A stretch of DNA of 64,000 nucleotides. Origin: GCA-002050365 sp964237235 (GTDB lineage: Bacteria; Acidobacteriota; Blastocatellia; Pyrinomonadales; Pyrinomonadaceae). Positions within the stretch are counted from its first letter, which is position 1. The number at the start of each line of letters is the position of its first letter. Shown piece after piece: positions 58,008 through 64,000 of this stretch. The notes under the pieces are model-generated. The model did no database searches. It was not told the origin of the DNA and saw only the letters and a program-made list of their open reading frames with translations. The DNA is taken from assembly GCA_964237235.1 (NCBI GenBank), contig CAXSGY010000015.1:69291-133290 (forward strand), written 5' to 3'. Both the position numbers and the translations under genes were made by a program.

Positions 58008-59501
58008 ATGGACGAGAAGACGAATAAGGGACGGGAAACAGGCGGTTCGGCGAACGTCGAAGCTGAACAAAAGGATTCGCCAACCGACGCGCAGACGGTT
58101 GCGGCGAACGAATCGGACAAGGCACGGGAAAATCAAACTGAGACAGATCAGGGCGAAAAAGTCGTCGAATCGAACGGTGGAAAAAATGCGGACGGCGAGC
58201 CGAAGAAAAAGCGCGGCAAATTGCCGCTTTTAATCGGCGGCGCGGTCCTGCTCGTCGCGGCGGTTGCCGGTTCAATTTACTGGCTTTACGCGCGGCAGTA
58301 CGAATCGACCGACGATGCTTTTATTGACGGCGATGTCACGCAAATCAGTCCGAAGGTTTCGGCGTATGTCAAAAAAGTTTACGTCAAATCGAACCAGTCG
58401 GTTCACAAAGGCGATTTGCTCGTCGAGCTTGAATCGAAGGATTACGAAACGAAACTAGAGCAGGCGCAGGCGCAGCTTCGAGCGGCGCAGGCGCAGCGCG
58501 GGCAGGCGCAGGCGACCACCGATTTAACCAAAAAAACTACCGAAGCATCGCAGTCGCAGGCGCGTTCAAATTTAGAAACGACGCGCTCGAACGTCGAGCA
58601 GACGCGGCGCGCGGCGAACGCCAAACAATCACAAATCGATCAAGCGCAGTCCGCCGTTAAAACCGCGCAGGCGAATCTGGCGCAAACCCGCACGCAGATT
58701 CCGCAAGCCGAATCGAATCTGCGCCTTGCACAAGTCGAATTTAACCGCCGCCAAAATCTTTTCAACAACGGCGACATTTCCAAACAATCGCTCGATCAGG
58801 CGACGAACGCTTTGCAATTGGCGCAGGCGCGTCTGCTCGAAGCGCAGAAACAGGTTGACGCGGCGCAGTCGCGCGTGGGCGAAGCACAGGCGAACGTGGC
58901 GACGGCGCGGGAAAATTACAAGCAGTCAGTCGCCCAGATAGATTTGTCGCAGTCGCAAGTCAATGAATCCGCCGGACGATTGCAGGACGCGCAAGCTGCG
59001 CCGGAACGCATCGCCGCGAGCGAATCGCAGGTCAGCACCGCCGAAGCCCAAATCGCGCAAGCCGAAGCTGCCATCAAAGAAGCCGAACTCGATCTTTCCT
59101 ACACGAAAATCTATGCCCCCGAAGACGGAACGGTGACGCGCAAAACGATTGAAGAAGGTCAGCTCGTTCAACCCGGCTCGGCTTTGATGGCGATTTCGCA
59201 GTCGGACGAAATTTGGGTGGTGGCGAATTTCAAGGAAACGCAGCTTGAATTAATACGAATCGGACAACCGGTTGACATCGAAGTTGACGCTTATCCGAAT
59301 CAGGAATTTCACGGCAAAATCGAAAGTTTTCAAGCCGGCACGGGTTCGCGCTTTTCGCTTTTGCCGTCGGAAAACGCGACGGGCAATTACGTCAAAGTCG
59401 TGCAGCGCGTTCCCGTAAAAATCGTGTTTGACGAGCAGCCCGATAAAGTTCACTTACTCGCGCCGGGAATGTCGGTCGAGCCGAGCGTGAAGGTTCGCTG
59501 A
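58008..59501 (+). CDS. HlyD/EmrA-family membrane fusion protein
   Basis: 497 residues. A polar 70-residue cytoplasmic N-terminus is longer than usual; then one membrane helix (LPLLIGGAVLLVAAVAGSIYW), a biotinyl-lipoyl half (YESTDDAFIDGDVTQISPKV, VYVKSNQSVHKGDLL), a very long Ala/Gln-rich coiled coil (about 145-345) and the beta-barrel (LSYTKIYAPEDGTVTRKTIE, IWVVANFKETQLELIRIGQP). It is the periplasmic adaptor that connects an EmrB-type pump to an outer-membrane channel such as TolC. Two EmrB-like genes follow; an outer-membrane channel gene is not seen. Confidence 0.93.
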   Translation: MDEKTNKGRETGGSANVEAEQKDSPTDAQTVAANESDKARENQTETDQGEKVVESNGGKNADGEPKKKRGKLPLLIGGAVLLVAAVAGSIYWLYARQYESTDDAFIDGDVTQISPKVSAYVKKVYVKSNQSVHKGDLLVELESKDYETKLEQAQAQLRAAQAQRGQAQATTDLTKKTTEASQSQARSNLETTRSNVEQTRRAANAKQSQIDQAQSAVKTAQANLAQTRTQIPQAESNLRLAQVEFNRRQNLFNNGDISKQSLDQATNALQLAQARLLEAQKQVDAAQSRVGEAQANVATARENYKQSVAQIDLSQSQVNESAGRLQDAQAAPERIAASESQVSTAEAQIAQAEAAIKEAELDLSYTKIYAPEDGTVTRKTIEEGQLVQPGSALMAISQSDEIWVVANFKETQLELIRIGQPVDIEVDAYPNQEFHGKIESFQAGTGSRFSLLPSENATGNYVKVVQRVPVKIVFDEQPDKVHLLAPGMSVEPSVKVR

Positions 59502-59515
59502 AAGTCGTGAATGAA

Positions 59516-59628
59516 AAAAGAACAATTAATAGGAATGGACGGGATGAACGGGATTTTTTTGAAATTAGCAGAAACACCGGTTTGAAAATATCCTCTGCAT
59601 CCCCTTCAACGCTGTCAATTGTTCTTTT
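59516..59628. repeat. Inverted repeat between the adaptor and the first pump gene
   Basis: AAAAGAACAATT (59516-59527) pairs exactly with 59617-59628. Inside, GGACGGGATGAACGGGATT faces a related but degraded copy (ATCCTCTGCATCCCCTTCAA). It lies in the 184-bp gap between the adaptor and pump genes and may be a processing or attenuation site. Confidence 0.55.
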
Positions 59629-59685
59629 ATTTTAATAATTTTGTTTTCTAAAAATTTTCCTGGAAATTATTTCAGACGAAATTAA

Positions 59686-61296
59686 GTGAGCGAAAAAACC
59701 TCAGTCGAACAATCAAGCGTCGGCGCGCCGCCGGATTTGGACGTGCAGGAAGCGGCAAAGCCCTGGACTCCGAGCTTTAATCCGTGGCTGATCGCGTCGG
59801 CGGTGATGCTGGCGACGTTTATGGAAGTTCTCGATACGTCTGTGGCGAACGTCGCTTTGCCGCACATCGCCGGAAATTTGTCGGCTTCGACCGAAGAAGC
59901 GACCTGGGTTTTAACGAGCTATCTGATCGCCAACGCCATCGTTCTGCCGGCGACGAGCTGGCTGACGACCGTGTTCGGGCGCAAGAAATTTTTAATCGTC
60001 TGCATCATAATTTTCACGGCGGCTTCGGCTTTGTGCGGCGCGGCGACGAATCTGACGATGCTGATCGTCGCCAGAATTTTGCAGGGCGCGGGCGGCGGCG
60101 CGCTGCAGCCAATCGCCCAATCGGTTTTACTGGAAAGTTTCCCGCCGCAGAAACGCGGCTCGGCGATGGCAATTTACGGTTTGGGCGTGGTCGTCGCGCC
60201 GATTATCGGTCCGACTTTGGGCGGCTGGATCACCGACAATTATTCGTGGCGTTGGATTTTTTACATCAATTTGCCCATCGGAATTATCGCGGCGTTTATG
60301 GCGAATACGTTCGTCGAAGACCCGCCGTATCTGCGAAATCAAAAGCCCGGTCGCATTGATTATATCGGTTTCGGTTTGATGGCTCTGGGGCTTGCGACAC
60401 TCGAATTGACTTTGGATTTGGGACAGCAGCGCGATTGGTTTTCGTCTCCGACGATAATTTTGACGACCGCGGTTGCCGTCGCTTCGCTTCTGATGTTCGT
60501 GATGTGGGAATTGACCACCGACGAACCGATTGTCAATCTGCGCGTTTTTCTCAATCGAAATTTTGCGGTCGGCGCGGTTTTAATCGCCTGCGTCGGCGTG
60601 GTTTTATATGGCTCGACCGCGCTTTTGCCGCTGTTTTTGCAGACACTGCTGGGTTATCCGGCGGTCGAGAGCGGCTTGGCGGTCAGCCCGCGCGGTTTCG
60701 GTTCGGTCGTTTCGATGCTGATCGTCGGGCGACTTATCGGCAAAGTTGACGCGCGTTATTTAATCGCGTTCGGTTTTCTCGTGCTGGCATATTCGACATA
60801 TATTTTCACCGGCATCAATCTGGAAATCGCGCAGAGTAACATTATAATTCCGATGATTATCAGCGGTTTTGCGATGGGTTTCGTGTTCGTGCCGCTGACG
60901 ACTTCGGCGATGGGAACTTTGCCGCAGGACCAAATCGGCAACGCTTCGGGAATTTACAATCTGATGCGAAACACCGGCGGCAGCATTGGCATCGCCGCGA
61001 TGACCACCTTGCTGGCGCGCGGCGAACAAACGCATCAGAATATTCTTTCCGGTTATTTGAATCAATATAATCCGGCGTTTCAAGCCGCCGTTCAGAATAT
61101 TCAAAACAGCCTCGGCGCGGGCGGAAGTTTGGAACAAGCCTATGGCTCGATCTACGGCACGCTCGTTCGCCAGGCATCGGTTTTATCGTATATCGACAAT
61201 TTTCGCCTGCTCGCCATTTTGTGTTTGCTGGCTGCTCCGGCGGCGTTTCTGCTCAAGCGCGTCAAAGGCAGCAAGCCGCCGCCGGGCGCGCATTAA
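59686..61296 (+). CDS. DHA2-family MFS drug efflux pump (EmrB/QacA type), copy 1
   Basis: 536 residues from a GTG start (MSEKTSVEQSS), about 14 membrane helices. DHA2 motifs are clear: MEVLDTSVANVALPHIAGNL (motif D1), WVLTSYLIANAIVLP, GRKKFL (motif A) and VVVAPIIGPTLGGWITDNYS (motif C). It exports drugs or lipophilic toxins by proton exchange, and with the HlyD-type adaptor would span the envelope. The second pump gene follows 59 bp later and is a close paralogue. Confidence 0.93.
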   Translation: MSEKTSVEQSSVGAPPDLDVQEAAKPWTPSFNPWLIASAVMLATFMEVLDTSVANVALPHIAGNLSASTEEATWVLTSYLIANAIVLPATSWLTTVFGRKKFLIVCIIIFTAASALCGAATNLTMLIVARILQGAGGGALQPIAQSVLLESFPPQKRGSAMAIYGLGVVVAPIIGPTLGGWITDNYSWRWIFYINLPIGIIAAFMANTFVEDPPYLRNQKPGRIDYIGFGLMALGLATLELTLDLGQQRDWFSSPTIILTTAVAVASLLMFVMWELTTDEPIVNLRVFLNRNFAVGAVLIACVGVVLYGSTALLPLFLQTLLGYPAVESGLAVSPRGFGSVVSMLIVGRLIGKVDARYLIAFGFLVLAYSTYIFTGINLEIAQSNIIIPMIISGFAMGFVFVPLTTSAMGTLPQDQIGNASGIYNLMRNTGGSIGIAAMTTLLARGEQTHQNILSGYLNQYNPAFQAAVQNIQNSLGAGGSLEQAYGSIYGTLVRQASVLSYIDNFRLLAILCLLAAPAAFLLKRVKGSKPPPGAH

Positions 61297-61355
61297 ACGC
61301 GGCTTTTTTCAGAAAAGTTTTCAACGCGTAATTTTCGATTTATTACAAGTAATTT

Positions 61356-62963
61356 ATGGCGACGAACGCAGCCGAACTCGGAACGACAATCGAAAAAACC
61401 AGACCGGCGATTAATCCGATTTTGATTATCGTCATTTTGACGATTGCGACGTTTATGGAGGTTCTCGACACTTCCATCGCCAACGTCGCGCTGCCGCACA
61501 TCGCCGGAAGTTTATCCGCCGGACAGGAAGAAGCGGCGTGGGTTTTGACTTCCTACTTGGTGGCGAACGCGATTATTCTGCCGATTTCGGGCTGGCTAGC
61601 GACGTTTTTCGGACGCAAGCGTTTTTATATGACGTGCGTCGTGCTGTTCGTCGTCAGCTCGTTGATGTGCGGACTTTCGACGAATCTCGGAATGCTGATT
61701 TTCTTTCGCATCTTGCAGGGTTTGGGCGGCGGCGGACTCGCGCCGTCCGAACAATCAATCATCGCCGATTCCGTTCCGCCGGAAAAGCGCGGCATCGCCT
61801 TTGCCATCTACGGTCTCGGCGTGGTTTTCGCGCCTGCCATCGGTCCGACGGTCGGCGGCTGGATTACGGATAATTATTCGTGGCACTGGATTTTTTTCAT
61901 CAACATTCCGGTCGGCATTCTTTCGCTTTTTCTGACCTGGATGTTCGTTCACGAGCCGAAAAGCACGGCGATTGAACAGGAACGAATGCGTAAGGAAGGA
62001 TTTTCGATTGACTGGCTCGGCATTCTCCTGATCGCCGTCGGCATCGGCTCGCTCGAAATCGTTCTGGACGAAGGCAACCGCGAAGACTGGTTCGCGTCGA
62101 GCTTTATCATCAAATTCGCGGTCGTCGCCGCCGTCGCTTTAACCGTCGGGATTATCTGGGAATTTCGTCAAAAAAATCCGGCGGTTGACGTGCGAATGCT
62201 GCTTGACCGCAATTTTGCGAGTTCGTTCGTGCTTCTATTCGCGCTCGGATTCATTTTGTTCGGTTCGACGTTTCTGCTGCCTTTGATGACGCAGACTTTG
62301 TTCGGTTACGATGCCGTCACCGCCGGATTGGTCATCTCGCCCGGCGGTTTTGTCGTGATGGCAATGATGCCGATTGTCGGCGGCATTTTGCTGCCGCGCG
62401 TGCAGGCGCGCTGGCTGATTTTATTCGGTTTAATCGTCTCCGCCGCCGCGCTCTGGAATCTGGTCGGGCTTAATTTGAACGCGGCTTATTCGGATCTGGC
62501 GTGGGCGCGGGCGTATCAGGCATTCGGTCTGGCGTTTTTGTTTGTGCCGATCAATACGGCGGCTTACACGGGAATTCCGCCGGGCAAATCGAATAACGTC
62601 TCGGCTCTGATGAATCTCGGACGCAATCTGGGCGGCAGCTTCGGCATTGCGATTCTCTCGACGATTTTATCGCGCCGTTCGCAATCTCACATCAATGCCT
62701 TCGGCTATTACACGACCGAATACAACCCGAACGCCGTCGAATGGCTCAACCAGGCGACGCAAATTTTGCAGCAGCGCGGCGCAGCCGCGATGGACGCGGC
62801 GGCACAGGCGAAAGGTTTGATGTATGCACAGGTTTTGCGGCAAGCGTCAATGCTCTCGTTTCTGGATGCGTTTTATTTTTTAATGATTATAATCATCTGC
62901 GCGATGCCGCTCGCCTTTTTGCTCAAGAAAAACAAGCCCGGCGCGGGCGGCGGCGGACACTAA
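61356..62963 (+). CDS. DHA2-family MFS drug efflux pump (EmrB/QacA type), copy 2
   Basis: 535 residues, about 14 membrane helices, tandem paralogue of the preceding gene: MEVLDTSIANVALPHIAGSL, WVLTSYLVANAIILP, GRKRFYMTCV and VVFAPAIGPTVGGWITDNYS line up with copy 1. The copies differ most in the loop after helix 6 and at the C-terminus (PGAGGGGH against PPPGAH). With one adaptor for two pumps, the copies may handle different substrates or form a heteromer; this is inference. The aldolase gene follows 39 bp later and may be co-transcribed. Confidence 0.93.
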   Translation: MATNAAELGTTIEKTRPAINPILIIVILTIATFMEVLDTSIANVALPHIAGSLSAGQEEAAWVLTSYLVANAIILPISGWLATFFGRKRFYMTCVVLFVVSSLMCGLSTNLGMLIFFRILQGLGGGGLAPSEQSIIADSVPPEKRGIAFAIYGLGVVFAPAIGPTVGGWITDNYSWHWIFFINIPVGILSLFLTWMFVHEPKSTAIEQERMRKEGFSIDWLGILLIAVGIGSLEIVLDEGNREDWFASSFIIKFAVVAAVALTVGIIWEFRQKNPAVDVRMLLDRNFASSFVLLFALGFILFGSTFLLPLMTQTLFGYDAVTAGLVISPGGFVVMAMMPIVGGILLPRVQARWLILFGLIVSAAALWNLVGLNLNAAYSDLAWARAYQAFGLAFLFVPINTAAYTGIPPGKSNNVSALMNLGRNLGGSFGIAILSTILSRRSQSHINAFGYYTTEYNPNAVEWLNQATQILQQRGAAAMDAAAQAKGLMYAQVLRQASMLSFLDAFYFLMIIIICAMPLAFLLKKNKPGAGGGGH

Positions 62964-63002
62964 ATTAAAGTTTCAGATTTCAAATTATCAGGAGAATTAT
63001 TT

Positions 63003-63773
63003 ATGATGCAGGCAAGCGCGGCAATTTCGGTTAAAGAACAGGTTTCAGCAGAAGAATGGCAAACGCGCGTCGAACTCGCCGCCGTTTACCGGCTGGTCGC
63101 GCTTTACGGCTGGGACGACTTGGTTTTTACGCATATTTCGGCGCGGGTGCCGGACACGGAAAACGAATTTTTGATTAATCCGTATGGTTTTTTATTTGAA
63201 GAAATCACGGCTTCGAGTCTGGTTAAAATTGATTTAAACGGCGAAAAATTACTCGATTCGCCGCATCCGATAAATCCCGCCGGCTTTACGATTCACGGCG
63301 CGATTCACCAAGCCAGACACGACGTTCAATGTGTTCTGCACGTTCATTCGCTCTATGGTGTCGCGGTCTCGGCGCAGGCAGACGGGCTTCTGCCGCTGTC
63401 GCAGCAATCAATTCTGCCGCTGTCCAATCTCGCTTATCACGGTTATGAAGGCATCGCGCTGAATGAAGCGGAAAAGCCGCGTCTGGTTGACGATTTGGGC
63501 GCGAACAATTTTATGATTCTGCGAAATCACGGACTTTTAACCTGCGGTAAATCGGCGGCGGAAGCGTTTCTGTTTATGTATGTTTTGGAAAGCTCGTGCC
63601 GAATTCAAATTCTGGCGCAAACCGGCGGCAACGAATTAATTTCCGTTCCCGCGCCGATTATTGCGGGCGCACAGGCGCAAGTCGCCGCCGTAACGAAAGG
63701 AATGGGCGCGGATCTGGTTTTTCCCGCTTTGCTGAGAAAACTCGATAGGATTGACGATTCGTATCAGCAGTAG
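63003..63773 (+). CDS. Class II aldolase/adducin family protein
   Basis: 256 residues; AGGAG lies nine bases before the ATG. The class II aldolase fold signatures are VYRLVALYGWDDLVFTHISA, the zinc pair HVHSLYG and the third ligand in ILRNHGLLTCG, with the HGAIHQARHDV segment before them. Members are aldolases or epimerases (fuculose-phosphate aldolase, ribulose-5-phosphate epimerase) or adducin-like proteins without proven activity. The lone Glu acid/base cannot be placed with certainty, so the substrate is unknown. It ends at a strong terminator. Confidence 0.85.
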   Translation: MMQASAAISVKEQVSAEEWQTRVELAAVYRLVALYGWDDLVFTHISARVPDTENEFLINPYGFLFEEITASSLVKIDLNGEKLLDSPHPINPAGFTIHGAIHQARHDVQCVLHVHSLYGVAVSAQADGLLPLSQQSILPLSNLAYHGYEGIALNEAEKPRLVDDLGANNFMILRNHGLLTCGKSAAEAFLFMYVLESSCRIQILAQTGGNELISVPAPIIAGAQAQVAAVTKGMGADLVFPALLRKLDRIDDSYQQ

Positions 63774-63787
63774 AATTTTCGCCCCTC

Positions 63788-63835
63788 AAGAAAAGAAGAC
63801 ACGGAAATCTTTCAATTTCCGTGTCTTCTTTTCTT
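63788..63835. terminator. Bidirectional terminator, perfect 21-bp stem
   Basis: The stem 63788-63808 is the exact reverse complement of 63815-63835 (21 bp) around the loop CTTTCA, with A-rich and T-rich feet. It separates the aldolase gene from the convergent truncated gene at the window end. Confidence 0.9.
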
Positions 63836-63849
63836 CTAACACGCACAAT

Positions 63850-64000
63850 TTAGCCGATTTCAGCTTTTCCGATTCTAGCCTTATCGTCGCTGCCGTTTCC
63901 GTTACCGTTGCCGTTTTTGTGCATTTGGTCGCGGAACAAATTCAACAAAAGCAAAGTTCCGATTCCGCCGCCGCCGTCGCCGTTTGCGTTGCCGCCCGAA
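63850..64000 (-). CDS. C-terminal end of a Gly/Asn-rich protein (cut by window end)
   Basis: Only the last 49 or so residues are in the window, read on the minus strand to the TAA at 63850-63852: a Gly/Asn/Asp-rich stretch (SGGNANGDGGGGIGTLLLLN), then LFRDQMHKNGNGNGNGSDDK and a final ARIGKAEIG. The open frame, the low-complexity but amphipathic pattern and the terminator just after the stop make it a real gene end. The family cannot be told from this piece. Confidence 0.6.
   Translation of the reverse strand, partial: SGGNANGDGGGGIGTLLLLNLFRDQMHKNGNGNGNGSDDKARIGKAEIG

Overview
This is a 64 kb stretch of a bacterial chromosome with dense, ordinary gene packing (about 52 protein genes, two of them cut by the window edges). 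It carries no rRNA, tRNA, CRISPR array, integrase or transposase that I can recognise. The gene content points to a diderm, rod-shaped bacterium: mreBCD-mrdA-rodA, a heptosyltransferase-like GT9 enzyme, outer-membrane-barrel-like proteins and TonB-type C-terminal domains. Tricorn-like S41 proteases, CnaB/carboxypeptidase-regulatory domains, a GH57/DUF4912 pair and the style of the intergenic repeats suggest Acidobacteriota, most likely Blastocatellia (Pyrinomonadales-like). That placement is inference from gene style, not a computed phylogeny.

Layout. 1-12 kb: a truncated secreted tricorn-like protease, a cupredoxin/outer-membrane fusion with a Cys/His-rich neighbour (probable copper handling), a UvrD-type helicase, a CrtI-like oxidoreductase and an SDR. 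12-15 kb: two tandem paralogues, each with a four-Cys N-terminal domain, one hydrophobic segment, a CnaB-like domain and ankyrin repeats. 15-23 kb: inositol-phosphate synthase, GH57 glucan branching enzyme with DUF4912 partner, DUF3108, an ICMT-like methyltransferase, an orphan D12-class DNA adenine methylase and GT9. 23-28 kb: an FHA-GGDEF cyclase followed by a PilN/PilO/PilP-like/pseudopilin set (type IV pilus or type II secretion). 28-37 kb: PBP1A and the rod-shape operon mreB-mreC-mreD-mrdA-rodA. 37-46 kb: a beta-helix surface protein, Lon, Hsp20, a CBS-pair protein, a Rieske protein, a HAD phosphatase, a ferredoxin and NadA. 46-55 kb: small proteins, DoxX, a TPR protein, aminopeptidase P, a VIT-vWA-TonB fusion, QueE and QueC (7-deazaguanine synthesis), and a methyltransferase. 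55-64 kb: an M16 protease, an erythromycin-esterase homologue, an EmrA-like adaptor with two tandem EmrB-like pumps behind a promoter/operator-like sequence, a class II aldolase and a truncated Gly/Asn-rich gene.

The most striking non-genic signal is a set of roughly 20 intergenic repeat elements. Most are long inverted repeats whose arms are built from short degenerate words, usually 7 nt long (TGGTAAR/CGGTAAR, GGAAAAY, RGATTTT/GGTTTTT, GTTCAAA), with other families of 8-10 nt. Several have perfect 31-33 bp arms. All four junctions of the rod-shape operon carry one, each from a different word or word mix. One element sits in frame inside the M16 protease gene at its inter-domain linker, another occupies the leader-peptide region of the pseudopilin, and others create false N-terminal extensions (MreC, RodA). 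Similar heptanucleotide repeats (STRRs) are known from filamentous cyanobacteria; the hairpin arrangement and placement here deserve study.
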